This document shows positions 1 through 11,928 of a stretch of 64,000 bases of DNA, in pieces. The DNA comes from Brachycybe producta (lineage: Eukaryota; Arthropoda; Diplopoda; Playtdesmida; Andrognathidae). Under the pieces are notes generated by a model that worked only from the letters and a program-made list of their open reading frames with translations, was not told where the DNA came from and searched no databases. Made by a program: the position numbers and the translations under genes. Within the stretch, counting starts at the first letter, position 1. Every line of letters starts with the position of its first letter. The DNA is taken from contig JAUPFP010000005.1 of assembly GCA_036925085.1 (NCBI GenBank), forward strand, positions 1,688,001-1,752,000, written 5' to 3'.

Positions 1-900
1 TTAAATTTTAGTTTTTAAATTTTAGTTTTTAAATTTTAGTTTTTAAATTTTAGTTTTTAAATTTTAGTTTTTAAATTTTAGTTTATAATTTTATTTTTAA
101 ATTTCAGTTTTTAATTAGTTTTTAATTTTAGTTTTTAATTTTATTTTTAAATTTTATTTTTAAATTTCAGTTTTTAATTTTATTTTTAAATTTTATTTTT
201 AAATTTCAGTTTTTAATTTTAGTTTTTAATTTTAGTTTTTAATTTTATTTTTAAATTACAGTTTTTAATTTTAGTTGTAAATTTCAGTTTTTAATTTTGT
301 TTTTAAATTTCAGTTTTAAATTTTAGTTTTTAATTTTATTTTTAAATTTTATTTTTAAATTTCAGTTTTTAATTTCAGTTTTTAATTTCGTTTTTAATTT
401 TATTTTTAAATTTTAGTTTTTAATTTTATTTTTAAATTTCAGTTTTTAATTTTAGTTTTTAATTTTAGTTTTTAATTTTAGTTTTAAATTTTAGTTTTTA
501 ATTTTATTTTTAAATTTCAGTTTTTAATTTTGTTTTTAAATTTCAGTTTTAAATTTTAGTTTTTAATTTTATTTTTAAATTTTATTTTTAAATTTCAGTT
601 TTTAATTTCGTTTTTAATTTTATTTATAAATTTTAGTTTTTAATTTTATTTTTAAATTTTAGTTTTTAATTTTATTTTTAAATTTTATTTTTAAATTTCA
701 GTTTTTAATTTCAGTTTTTAATTTCAGTTTTTAATTTCGTTTTTAATTTTATTTTTAAATTTTAGTTTTTAATTTTAGTTTTAAATTTTAGTTTTTAATT
801 TTATTTTTAAATTTTAGTTTTTAATTTTATTTTTAAATTTCAGTTTTTAATTTTAGTTGTAAATTTCAGTTTTTAATTTTGTTTTTAAATTTCAGTTTTA
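1..900. repeat. AT-rich minisatellite, about 13-15 bp unit
   Basis: Degenerate tandem array of units such as TTTTTAAATTTTAG, TTTTTAAATTTCAG and TTTTTAATTTTAG. Unit length drifts between about 13 and 15 bp through small indels. Higher-order blocks recur, for example those containing TTTTTAATTTCG. The array runs to the left edge of the window, so its full size is unknown. No coding capacity. Confidence 0.9.
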
Positions 901-1931
901 TTATTATGTAAAATAAATAGAATGGAATAACATGGAAAATAGGAAATTTTATAAAAACATTTTTCATTTAAAATTTTTCAACTTTTATATTTTTACAATT
1001 TGCCAACTTTTGAATCATTGCTGTTGCCACAGATGAACACATAACAAAGAGTAATACATTTCAAAATGGCGGCAGGTGCGTCACAACATAATAGCGACTA
1101 AAATTCTGGGGCGGCGCCGCACATGCGCAGAAAAATTCTGTCACAAGTTAATTGCTCAGTTTCCCTTCTGTATATCTCTTTATTCTGTGTCCCAGGTGTT
1201 GGTGGCTCATAGTTTCTAGTCACCTATAACAAGGTGCAGACCAGAACTAAACCGGGCAGTCCACCTCCGACTGGCAAGTGGAAACAGAGCAGACACTCAA
1301 CCAGGCATAGCCTCTGGCTGAAACTATATCGGAAACAGAACATAACTCCAAATATTATGAGAGCCCAACTTATATACACATGTAAGCACTGGTCATGTGA
1401 TATAAGTTGGCCAATCATTACACAATATGCAAATGAATAATGAATTCTGGGTCCCAATGTTACTTTATGGTAACCACCGAAAAGACATTAAAAACACTCA
1501 ATTGCTATGCTCAGCATTGGGCCATTTTCCAGGCTTTTTGTTCTAATGTTGTGCTATGCAATATTAATAAAATATTCGAAAATACAAAAGAGAACTTTAA
1601 TTGGAAAATGAAATAATTAAAGTTCGAAGTGTTCAGTTTTAATTGGCGGTAAAAAGAACGACCTCATAAGAACATGCTTCTATAAAACCCATTTAACCCT
1701 TAAGCAGAATATATATGGCTCTCGTTGCCATAGCAACATCACGTATGGCCGGGCACAAATTAGGGAACCAAACGAGCGAGCAACCAGCAACCAAATTATG
1801 ATCACGTGACAAAAAAGTAGTTGCTGGCACACAATATTTGCTTGTTCTCTCTGCTGACTATACTGAGCAGAGGCAACATCCACCTGCTACTGTTGGAAGC
1901 TACCATTTTGGTGCCTAATTTGCTATGGGCC
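901..1931. other. Intergenic stretch with promoter-like motifs, no gene recognised
   Basis: No convincing coding region. Around 1060-1130 there is a short GC-richer patch with a YY1-like AAAATGGCGGC and an NRF1-like ACATGCGCAG. At 1724-1737 the sequence GTTGCCATAGCAAC matches the RFX X-box consensus, and TCACGTGA lies near 1803. Such motifs mark animal promoters, but no transcript start or exon can be tied to them here. The short ORFs at 1224-1457 show no recognisable protein. Confidence 0.35.
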
Positions 1932-2368
1932 TTAGACTATTACTTTACTGGACTGGCAACTCCCACACTTGACAGTTATGAATCGTCATTTTCCAAGTGG
2001 CACCTCTAGTGGGACTATGGTATATGAACTTGAATAGTAAAAGTCAAGTTTACAAGGACAAGTTCATTTTGTAGCTATGTAGGGTGTATTTTATATATTA
2101 GTATAAAAAGTATGGCCGATGAAGAACTACACAGCAATTAGAAATCGGGAGGGACAAACAGAAGTTGGCTTCGCCCTTTTTTGACGAACGCAACTTCTAA
2201 CTGGTTGGTTATGTACTTTGACATCACATCAATCAACGTCAAACCACACAAAAAAAACAAACTTTCACTCCCGATTTTCTTTAAAAATAATGCCACCAGA
2301 TAGAGCTGGCATCACTTTTGCCTATGAACACGCATTTAACGCTTTAACGTGTAAAAGATAGGGAGTTG
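1932..2368. mobile_element. MITE (TTAGACTATTA family), left part, split by a later insertion
   Basis: Starts TTAGACTATTACTTTACTGG and matches, in inverse orientation, the more complete copy at 53477-53874. The right remainder (GAGTTGCCAGTCCAGTAAAG) lies at 7679-7702, after the 5.3-kb insertion. Compared with the 53-kb copy it keeps about 80 bp of extra internal sequence around 2150-2235. That internal stretch resembles the interior of the MITE at 26057-26275. Confidence 0.75.
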
Positions 2369-2904
2369 TACAGAAGCCCTGGAGGCTCATGTGTGAAATA
2401 ATTTTCAACATACTACCTCTGAAATTTCAGACATAATAAGTCTGAAATTTCAGACTTATTTTCTACAATATACAAGACACCGTTTCTTTCTTAAATCTGG
2501 GAATTATTTCATAGTTATTTTATTCTGAACATAAAGTTATTGCATTCTGACCAGTGCCATAGGTAGGTTTCTGAAATTTCAAAAATAATAAGAAATAACA
2601 ATGCAACCTCGTGCACCCCCACCCCAGCTACGGTTCGGTTCGCAGCTACCCCCTCCCCGTCTTATTATGACTACTATTTCAAACTATATTATTCACAATT
2701 TCCTGATGGAGTTGTTGGTCTCCTATCGGGTGCCTCTCCAGGTGGCGGATAGGGGAATGCCCGCCAGTTATGGAATGTACTGAGGGCATAAAATACTCAG
2801 GCCAGACCAAAACCAAACCACGCCATTGCCTTTCCTCCAGCCCGGGTGCAGAAGTGGAGGTTCGATGTCAGGTTGGCAGCCAGTTGTAAAGATTTGCCAA
2901 AAAA

Positions 2905-5823
2905 ATGATGTTGATTCTAAATAGTATTCCGAAAATGGCTAGGGCGTCTCCCACCATAAGCGACGTGCAGCTGCAATGCTCGGTGGCTGTGATAACTTTG
3001 CGAGGGCTACCCCACAGTGGATGGGTGGGGCTAAAGAAGCGAGTCCAGCATCAACAACAAAGAGGTCTTGGAAGTAGTGGTAGAAGTGGAGGTACTAAAG
3101 TTAGGTTTGGCACCTGGAATATAGGGAGTTTGCAGGGAAGACTAGGGAGTTATCTAGTGTGCTAATGGCTTGGAGGGTAAATGTTGCTGTAAGCAGGAGA
3201 CAAGATGGAAAGGTGATAAATCCAGGGACATTGGGGATGGGTATAAACTAATTTATGCAAGTAGTGAAGAGGGTAGAAATATAGTGGGAATTGTCCTAGA
3301 TCAATAACTCAGACATAGTGTGGTTGAGGTTAGGCAAATAAATAGTAGGCTGTTAGTAGTAAAGGTAGTTTGGGGTGGCATTGTTATAAATGTAGTTAGT
3401 GCATATGGCCCCCAGGTTGGATTAGATACAGCCAGGAAATGAGCATTCTGGGAACAGTTTGATGACTTGATATTGGGCCTGAGTAGGAAGGAACAGGTCA
3501 TAATTGGTGGGGACTTTAATGGACATGTAGGTAGAGGTAGGGAAGGGTATGAAAAGGTACATGGTGGGTGGGGCTATGGAGAGCGAAATAAAGCAGGGGA
3601 GAGTATCCTGGAGGCAGCAGTGACACAAAAGTTAATTTTAGCAAACACACTATTCCAGAAGCGAGAGGAACATTTGATTACTTTTAAGAGCAGGGCAGGA
3701 AAATCACAGTTTGATCTCTTCATGATTCGGAGTGAGGATAGAAACGAGTGCAAGCATTGTAAAGTGAAACCGAGTGAAAACCTAGCGGGACAACATAGGC
3801 TAGTAGTGTTAGACCTAACACCTAGGGGTGCAAAACAAGTGGTCAGACATAGAGGAGAGATAGCAATTAGGTAGTGGGCATTACCAAACAAGGTGGAAGA
3901 GTTTAAGAAAATGGCAGGTAAGATAGCATGTGATTTAGATGGCACTGCAGGAGAGCTGTGGACAAGGGTAGCACAACAGATCCGTGATTGTGGAAACGAG
4001 GTACTAGGGACAGTACGAGTAGGGGGTCTCATTTAGACAGAAAAACTTGGTGGTGGGATGAGGAGGTACAGGTGGCAGTTAAAAAGAAGAAAGATGCTTT
4101 CAAGACTTGGTGGCACAATAGAAGCAGGGAGGCCCAGATAGAATACAAGCATGCCAAAATAGAGGCCAAACAGTGGGTAGCCTTAGCAAAACATAAGAAA
4201 TATGCGGCCATGTATGCCGAGTTAGGTACCAGAGCATTAGAAATGGCAGTATATAAAATAGCTAGGGCTCAGGAGAGGAAAGGTAGGGATATTGAAAAGG
4301 TGTTGAGTGTCAAGGATAATGGGGGCAAAGTATTGTGGGGTAGGGAGCCAGTACGGATCAGGTGGGGAAATGCGAAAAATGAAGCTAGGGAAGGCTTTAG
4401 GGCCAGATGGAATAATAGTAGAGGTGTGGAAGGTCTTGGGGAATGTTGCCATTTCTGGCTCACAGGTTATTCAATAGATTGGCTATGGGGGATAGAATGC
4501 CAGGAGCAGTGCGGGACAGCTGGTTAGTGCCTATTTTCAAAGGGAAGGGTGATGTTCAGGAATGTGGGAACTATAGAGCTATTAAATTGATGACTCATAC
4601 AATGAAGCTTTGGGAGAGATTGAAAACTACGGGGTAAAACTGCATTTGGGGAAGTTAGTTTGGGTTTATGCCAGGAAAATCCACAATGCACCCCATTTTT
4701 GCCGTAAGGTAAGTTATTGAGAAGTTTCGAGCTGCCAAGAAAGAGTTATACATGGTATTTATAGATCTAGAAAAAGCCTATGACAGAGTACCACAGAAGT
4801 TATTGTAGGAGGTTTTAAAGAAGAAGGGGGTGGGTGAGAGTTATATAGATATGGTGAGGGACATGTATAGGGATGCACAGACAACCGTTAAGACTGCCTG
4901 GGGGTTCTCTGATAGTTTTTGTGTTAGGATTGGTGTGCACTAGGACTCAGCATTTAGTCCCTATCTATTCATTTTGGTCCTGGATGAGTTACTGGCAGGG
5001 GTGAGGCAGGAGGTCTCCTGGTGTATGCTGTTTGCAGATGACATAGTCTTAGTTGGGGAATCCAAAATGGAACTCGAGATAAGGTTAGAGGAGACTAGGA
5101 ATGCCTTAGAATCAAAGGGGTTGAAAATAAGTAGGGCAAAAATTGAATACATGAAATTTCAGTGGGATGGGAAAGAACCGTTGAATGAGGGGATTAGACT
5201 TGGGGACAGTTTAATGCAGCAGGTGCATGACTTCAAATATTTAGGATCTGTGCTGCAAGATGATGGGAGCTTAGACTTAGACATCACAAACCGAATAAAA
5301 GCAGGTTGGCATAGGTGGAAGCAGGCTAGATGGGTATTATGTGACAGGAAGTTACCTATAAAATTGAAGGAAAAGTTTTATAGGACATTAGTCAAACCAG
5401 CTATATTGTTTGGGTCAGAATGTTGGGCAATCAAGAAGGTGCATGAGGATAGAATGCAGGTAGCTGAGATGATAATGCTAAGGTTTATGAGTGGGGTGAC
5501 CAGAAGAGATAGGATCAGAAATGATTTTATTAGGGGTAGAGTAGGGGTAACAAATATAGTAGAAAAGATGCATGAAAATATTCTGCAGTGGTTTGGGCAT
5601 GTCCTCAGGAGCGGGGAAGATGACCTGCTGAGGCATGCAATGAACTTAGACCTGGGAATAAAACGGGGTAGAGGAAGACCCAAGCAAACATGGGACATAA
5701 GAGTAAAATGGGATATGGTGGCATGTGGAATCACTGGGGGCTTGGTGCAAAATCGGAACGAGTGGAGAGTTAGAACCAACAAGGCCGACCCTGCTGCTTG
5801 CAGGATAAGGTACAGGAAATGAT
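2905..5823 (+). pseudogene. RTE-type LINE, endonuclease plus reverse transcriptase, decayed
   Basis: Remnant of a non-LTR retrotransposon. An apurinic-type endonuclease is visible from about 3099 (FGTWNIGSLQGR) and at about 3500 (GGDFNGHVGR). The reverse transcriptase follows, with an IDLEKAYDRVPQ block near 4763, the catalytic FADDIVLVGES at about 5032 and the thumb region (DFKYLGSVL) near 5230. The C-terminus is typical of RTE-like elements (GRGRPKQTW near 5673). The frame is broken by several stops and shifts before 4970; the last 282 codons (4974-5822) are open. The 3' end runs into a short GAT/GTT repeat, as is usual for RTE elements. The upstream GC-rich stretch from about 2750 is probably its 5' UTR. 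Confidence 0.85.
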
Positions 5824-5845
5824 GATGTTGTTGATTATCATTTAC

Positions 5846-6310
5846 ACGATCCCGTTCAAGGGGGCATTTGCCCCCCTCAAAAAAAACAATTGTGTCATTA
5901 CAATCCGTATATACATATGTTATGACTAGAGTTTGTGCATATTTTTTCAAATTTCTTGCAAATATAAATAAATCCATCAAAACCTAATTTATATTAAGTG
6001 GCTATATGCACACGTCTTGCAGCACTGGCCTGCATATATACAAAAATTAGCAAGTCGGTCAAATTTTGCCCCTCTGGAATAAATAAAATGACACCCCCAA
6101 TAAGATAAAAATTATTCATTTATCATCACACTTATTCATATACATTCACATGAAAAAATTAAATGTCTAAAAGAATACAAATATACTATAAAACAATAAA
6201 ACATATAGACATCTTTTGCAGAAAGTCATCAGCATATAATGGCAGAAAGTCATTGCAAGTTTTTATTTTTAAGTGACAATTTTTGTCTGTATTGGTACCT
6301 CATAGATAAT
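5846..6310. other. AT-rich interior of the TIR element, nothing recognised
   Basis: Non-coding AT-rich sequence between the RTE tail and the 23-bp array. A C/G palindrome (GGGGGCATTTGCCCCC) lies near 5868. No other feature is seen. Confidence 0.4.
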
Positions 6311-6645
6311 GATAGAGATACTAACTCTGAAATTTCAGAGATACTAAGTCTGAAATTTCAGAGATAATAAGTCTGAAGTTTCAGAGATAATAAGTCTGAA
6401 ATTTCAGAGATAATAAGTCTAAAATTTCAGAGATAATAACTCTGAATTCAGAGATACTAAGTCTGAAATTTCAGAGATAATAAGTCTGAAATTTCAGAGA
6501 TAATAAGTCTGAAATTTCAGAGATAATAAGTCTGAAATTTCAGAGATAATAAGTCTGAAATTTCAGAGATACTAAGTCTGATATTTCAGAGATACTAAGT
6601 CTGATATTTCAGAGATACTAAGTCTGAAATTTCAGACAAGCCACT
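6311..6645. repeat. 23-bp tandem array built on palindrome TCTGAAATTTCAGA
   Basis: About 14 copies of a unit of the form GAGATAATAAGTCTGAAATTTCA (written in parts: GAGATAATAAG then TCTGAAATTTCA). Each unit junction creates the 14-bp palindrome TCTGAAATTTCAGA. The same palindrome occurs at the inner edges of both terminal inverted repeats of the host element (2420-2455 and 7560-7630), which ties the array to that element. Confidence 0.9.
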
Positions 6646-7555
6646 GGTTTGTTCTTGTTAGCAGTTATTAACTTCCAAGTGAGCAATATAGCAAATATAT
6701 ATACATGTATATATATTGTATGCAGTGTATATAAATATTTATATTCATTTAGTATGTTGTTTAGAAAATGTTCTCCAGAGTTTGGAACAAAACATTTCTT
6801 AAGCACCTGTTGTTATTAATTGCTTAGTAAAACAAAATGACAATATTACTTTTAATAATTTAATCCTACTATTTTACTACTATTTATTTTATTTTATTTT
6901 AGTTTGTGTTTAGTTTTGTCAATGTCATATGTTTCTTAAATATAATTTCACAAGTTGTAAACATAGTTAAAAAATGGAAAAAAATTGTTTAAACCGACTT
7001 GCCTAACGAAAAAAAAGCACAATTGAAAAAAATGTAGTCTTATTTTTTTTGTGCATATTTTTTATTTTTTGTGGCAATTATCAATTACAATCTACATATA
7101 GGTAAATGTTTCAACATTTTTAAGGAGCTTTGAATGAAAGTTGTAAACAAAGAAGATTAGTTTAAAACAAGTGTTTTTTTGTATTTTTTCTGGGCAGTGA
7201 GAAAATTTATATAAAAAAGCGAGTTTCCCAAATTACCATCCTGAGGCAAATTGGGGGTGGGCGGGTTAACATCTCTGCCAAACCATTAGATGAGTTTTTT
7301 TCATAGTGCTGTACCACCATAATGTTTTATAATTTTTTTTAACCTTTCCCCTCTAATTCATTTTTATTTCAATGGGTTGAGTGTGCATACCATTATTTGT
7401 TTATAAATTCTAAATTCTATACTTTTTTGTACATTTTCATCAATATTTAATAAATATTTTAACTATATGTGATTGTTTTTGTAAAAAGTGCTATTTTAAT
7501 TCTGTTTGATGATGTCTTCTAATTTTTATGACACTTTACAACACTATTACACTTT
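6646..7555. other. AT-rich non-coding interior, nothing recognised
   Basis: Low-complexity AT-rich DNA with poly-T and poly-A runs. No coding region, RNA gene or repeat family was recognised. It lies inside the 5.3-kb TIR element. Confidence 0.4.
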
Positions 7556-7702
7556 TCAGACTTGGTATCTCAGAAATTTCAGACTTAGAATTTCTGAAAT
7601 TTCAGAGTTAGTATCTCTGAAATTTCAGAGATAGTATGTTGAAAACTATTTCACACATGAGCCTCCAGGGCGTGCATAGAGTTGCCAGTCCAGTAAAGTA
7701 CA

Positions 7703-7918
7703 AACATTCATTTTCATTTCCAAGAACTAATAGGCTAAAGAGAGGAGAGAACAGATGCAATGATAGCAGAGTGTGACGTCATAGGCACTGTTGCCTGGAG
7801 AAAATGATGGGGTCATCACAGTTAATAAAATAATAATTAATTAATTAATAATATATAGGTATAATTAGGTGGTGTAATGTTTAATTAAGCACAAAGGACA
7901 GAAAAGTGCAAAAAAGAA
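7703..7918. other. Short unassigned spacer
   Basis: Between the end of the split MITE and the 31-bp array. It contains a TTAATTAA-type microsatellite near 7835-7850 and nothing else recognised. Confidence 0.35.
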
Positions 7919-8004
7919 ATTAAAAACACATGGAAAAGACATACAAACATACGGAAAAGCACAGAAAACACATACAAACATACGGAAAAGCACAGAAAAC
8001 ACAT
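7919..8004 (+). repeat. 31-bp minisatellite, fragment left of the old gypsy element
   Basis: Three units of the ACGGAAAAGCACAGAAAAC type, in the same orientation as the larger array at 12543-13318. The array stops exactly where the 5' LTR begins (8005), so it is best read as the left part of one array split by the LTR element. Confidence 0.8.
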
Positions 8005-8492
8005 ACTGTGGTGATCAGCATTTATTCATTTTCTCTTTTAAAATCATTTTCAGTAACTTGGTGCATGACCGTGCATGTTTACAACTGCACACACATTATT
8101 TAGTGTATATATCATTATGTCTTAACTTATAGTTTATCTGTGTTATGATTATCTTGTTTAGATTGTTTTTGACAATATGTGTTTTCTGGTTGTTTATCAT
8201 TTTATGTACTTTGCAGTTCATTATCATGTACCAATTATTTTATACAGTGTATGTAAAACATCCATGTTCACCACTACTGTAGTGGTCAGTTAACGTTCAT
8301 ATCCTTCCAACCTTCTCTTTGCAAAGGTACCGCTTACAGGCAAATTTGGGGTGGCTTCAGTGGCTGCTATCGATGTGGACAGTTTGTCTTGCTAGTCATC
8401 TAACTGTCACGTTGAACCCCAGTGTTCTTCTGGATCATAAACGGTCATTTGGACCAGCTTAGGTGATGTTTTGTAGGTTTCAACCTCAGGTA
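8005..8492 (+). mobile_element. Old gypsy element, 5' LTR (3' part lost)
   Basis: Direct repeat of the copy at 11929: both begin TGTGGTGATCAGCA and share long blocks such as GACAATATGTGTTTTCTGG and TTTCAACCTCAGG. The copies differ by many substitutions and by a block of about 95 bp present only here, so the insertion is old. Similarity to the 3' LTR ends at about 8492, where LINE sequence takes over; the rest of this LTR has been lost. Confidence 0.8.
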
Positions 8493-8499
8493 ATACTAC

Positions 8500-9059
8500 A
8501 ACAAATTAATACAATTACTGGTAAGCCTATCAATGTGCACCTCATTGGTGACAGTATCGTTCGAGGTGTTAGGGTCGGCAAAACTGGAAAGTCAACTACG
8601 TGGTGCTATCCAGGCACACGTGTTGAGCATTTAACTACTCGAGTTAAGGCAGTGCTGAACAAAGCTAGCCTTAACCCTGTTGTAGTTGTGCATGCCGGAA
8701 CTAATAATCTCAAGATGGATGCGCCAAAGGGGATAGCCGAGAGACTGAAACACTTTTCTAGAGAGGTAAAACGCATCAGACCTTGTGCAAGGATTGTGAT
8801 TTCTACTGTCCTGCCACGGTTTGAGCGTGATGCTAGGGGTTCTTTTTATCCAAACCCTGCAGTTCAGCAGATTTCACAAGAGTTCTTTCTTCTCTGTCGT
8901 AGAGCTGGTTATTCATTTGCGGATGCTTCTTGGGAGCTTCTTAAAGAACCTGATAAGTATTATCTGCGTGATGGCCTTCACTTGACTGCAGCCGGTAAGG
9001 ATGTATTGAGCTCTGTTCTCTGGAAATCTGTTTGTAGTCAAGTCCAGGGAAACTTCTAA
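8500..9059 (+). pseudogene. CR1-like LINE ORF1 fragment with SGNH esterase domain
   Basis: The open frame encodes an SGNH/GDSL-type esterase as found in ORF1 of CR1-clade LINEs. The catalytic block GDSIVRG sits at about residue 25, HAGTNNL in the middle, and the C-terminal DGLHLTAAG contains the catalytic Asp and His. The frame is open to 9059, but its apparent start at 8463 lies in LTR sequence, so the true N-terminus (often a zinc-finger region in this family) is missing. The product would be an accessory of LINE ribonucleoproteins; this copy is a 5'-truncated fossil. Confidence 0.8.
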
Positions 9060-9214
9060 TTTCTAAATGCCCTGATTCTAGGAAGGAATCAAATCTAGTT
9101 ACTGTACCTAAAATAATTATTCAAAAAGAAACCCAACTTTCTAACAAAAAAATTTCTTCTAAGACAGTTCCTCTGACCAAAAAAGAAAACAAGCTTATAA
9201 ATAAATCTTTAAAA

Positions 9215-11175
9215 ATGTCAATAGTCAATTGCAGAAGTATAAAAAATAAAGTAATTCAGTTTAGAGAAGCTATAGAAAGCTATAATCCCGACATTATCTT
9301 TGGTAGTGAATCATGGCTAACTGAAGATGTTTCATCCGCGCAGGTTTTCCCCCAACAATTTAACATATTCCGAAAAGATCGGAACTTAATCAAAGGTGGA
9401 GGTGTATTTCTTGTTATCAATAAAAACCTTACATCAAAAAGAGAACCTGCTTATGAAGGTGATTGTGAGGTAGTTTGTTGTAGCATTTCACTTCATAATG
9501 GGAGAAAAATTTTCTTATTTTCATTCTATCGCCCACCTTCAAGTGACGAGGAAGAATTACTCCAATTTAGAAAATGTTTAGATTCCTTATTTTCTACCCA
9601 CAAACATGCATCAGTTCTCATTGGTGGAGATTTTAACCTTCCAGAAATAAATTGGAAAAATTATACTGTTGACTCCCAGTGCTCTAGTAATAAATTAACA
9701 GATATACTGCTTGATAGTGTATGCACATATTCCCTGGATCAATTAGTGTAAACCCCTACACGCTGCACCAATACAACAGCTAATATTCTAGATTTAGTTT
9801 TTACGAACATCCCAGAAAATGCCAAATCAATTGAAATTGCTGATGGCATAAGCGATCACAAAATGATTTACTTAGAATTTGCCACCCAATTCGAAAAACT
9901 CCAATCAGCTCCCCGAAAAGTCCTACAGTACAATAAAGATGATTGGGCTAATTTTAAGCTCTTTGTAACAAATGAACTGAAAAATAAAAATAAAAGTGGA
10001 CTACCAAAAGATGTAAACCAACAGTGGTCATTGTTTGTCAGTGTCATTTCTAATGGCATAAATAAATTCATCCCATTCAAAAATGTAAAATCAAGCTTGG
10101 AACCAATTTGGTACACCACTGAGATACGCCACGCTCTTCGTAAACAACGCAAATTTAGATCTAAAATGAAGATTAAAATGAATGATACTATTAAATTGCA
10201 GTTTAATTCCCAGCGATGTCTTGTGAAAAGCTTGCTTAAAAAAGAACACTTAAACTTTACTAATAATGTCTTAGGGGCATCACTCCATAAAAATCCCAAG
10301 TTGTTCTGGAAATATGTAAAAAATCTCAACAAAATTCAAAATAATATAACTTCAATTATAACACCACTTGGTGATGTCTGTACTGACAAACAGGTTATTG
10401 CAAGCACACTTAACGATTATTTCCAAAGTGTCTTTCATGCTAATGATGGCAATGAGGAACCACAACTTGGCACCTTATCTCATGTCATGCCTGACATAAT
10501 CATAAACTCCACTGAATTACAAAATTTGCTTTGTAATCTAGATGTTAATAAATCAGCTGGTCCAGATGAAATCTCGCCAAGATTGCTAAAGGAGCTGGCC
10601 ACAGAAGTTAGCCCTTTTTTAAGTAAACTTTTCCAAGATTCCCTTGATAGTGGTATACTGCCTAAGGCATGGAGGCAAGCAAGTATCTGCCCAATTCTTA
10701 AAACAGGAGATAAAAATTGTCCAAAGAACTATAGACCCATTTCTCTGACCTCCATTGTTTGTAAAACTCTCGAGCATATAATTTATTCTAATACAATCAA
10801 GCATTTAAAAAACCATAAATTAATTCATGAAAACCAGCATGGTTTTTGAAAAGGCAGATCATGTGATATCCAGCTAGCACTATTCATCCAAGACATACAA
10901 TCTGGCTTGGATAGTAAGGGCGAATTTGACTTGGTATTTTTAGATTTTGCAAAAGCATTTGATATAGTGAAGCATTCCCTACTAATTAAAAGAATGATGA
11001 CTTTTAACTTAAATAAACAAGTAATTTCGTGGACATCATCATTCTTATCAAATAGACAACAGCGAGTCTAAATTGATGGTGCTGTGTCAGACTGGGCTAA
11101 AGTAACATCTGGTGTACCTCAGGGTAGCATTCTTGGGCCACTGCTTTTCCTTCTGTTCATAAATGATCTGGCAGA
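9215..11175 (+). pseudogene. CR1-like LINE ORF2, endonuclease and RT, 3' truncated
   Basis: A single frame encodes an endonuclease (MSIVNCRSIKNK at the start, YRPPSS and GGDFNLPEINW in the middle, SDHKMIYLEF near 9855) and the N-terminal half of a reverse transcriptase (NYRPISLTS near 10730, FLDFAKAFD near 10940, [14 protein letters not shown] near 11110). Only three in-frame stops interrupt it (about 9749, 10847 and 11068). The sequence breaks off after the PQG motif, before the FADD catalytic box, where it joins gypsy integrase sequence at about 11175. Loss of the 3' end is unusual for a LINE and implies a later deletion. Confidence 0.85.
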
Positions 11176-11910
11176 TTTGGATTGCAAGATTTGGTGTACC
11201 TCTCTACATCACGTCAGATCAAGGACGCCAGTTCGAGTCATACTTTTTTAAAGCACTCGCAACTTTAACTGGTACAACACGAATTCGTACTACAGCTTTT
11301 CATCCAGCATCTAATGACCTCATAGAACATTTCCATCATCAACTAAAAGCAGACATCATGTGCCGTGGTAATGACAAGTGGACTGAAGAGTTACCTATAG
11401 TACTCCTAGGTATCCATTCTTCCTTCAAAGAAGACCTCAATGCAACATCAGCAACATTGGTCTGTGGTCAACAACTATGTCTACCTGGTGAATTCTTCAC
11501 TTCTCAGGAGGACAACAGCATCGATGCATCAGACTGCTAAACAACTTCAAACCCACATGCAGAGTTTACGACCATCGATACCCCAGCATCATGGAGCACG
11601 TCCAGTCTTCGTATTCAAAGAACTTTACAACTGCACACATGTTTTCATTCGACATAGTGCAGTGCACCACCCTCTTCAAGCACCATATGACGGACCATAT
11701 GAAGTTCTTTCAAGGTCTTCAAAGTTCTTCATGGTTAGAATCAACAGTCACCTAGTATGCATTTCTATTGACCGCCTTAAACCAGCATTCATTACACCAA
11801 CTCAAGATCAGCAGCCACTCCCACCTGTTCCTGCAAGCCCACCTGTTGCTAGAGGATTGGCCAGGACATTGAACTTTACTATTTTTTTCTTTCTCTCTTG
11901 GTATCATTAA
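11176..11910 (+). pseudogene. Old gypsy element, integrase C-terminal half
   Basis: Encodes the end of a Ty3/gypsy integrase core ([15 protein letters not shown] near 11193, TTAFHPASNDLIEHFH near 11290), then the downstream region (YDGPYEVLSRS and SIDRLKPAF). One frame break lies near 11440-11540. Gag, protease, RT, RNase H and the first part of integrase are gone, replaced by the LINE. The Glu of the catalytic triad is kept in LIEHFHHQ, but the element is clearly dead. Confidence 0.85.
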
Positions 11911-11928
11911 CACTTAGTGGGGAGTACT

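Larger units (their letters stand above)
2369..7678. mobile_element. 5.3-kb composite element with terminal inverted repeats
   Basis: The ends are inverted copies: GCCCTGGAGGCTCATGTGTG starts at 2376 and its reverse complement ends at 7671. Similarity continues inward for about 55 bp to TCTGAAATTTCAGA. GAGTTG is found just outside both ends (2363-2368 and 7679-7684), consistent with a target duplication, and the interrupted MITE resumes on the other side. No transposase is visible inside. The interior holds an RTE-type LINE (about 2750-5845) and the 23-bp array (6311-6645). It is probably a non-autonomous DNA element or fold-back element that was later invaded. Confidence 0.7.

Noticed and set aside
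6311-6645. Possible CRISPR array
   Set aside because: Units are contiguous without unique spacers, the genome is eukaryotic, and the same palindrome occurs in the host element's TIRs.
9868-10332. Minus-strand 154-codon ORF
   Set aside because: Antisense shadow of the LINE ORF2.
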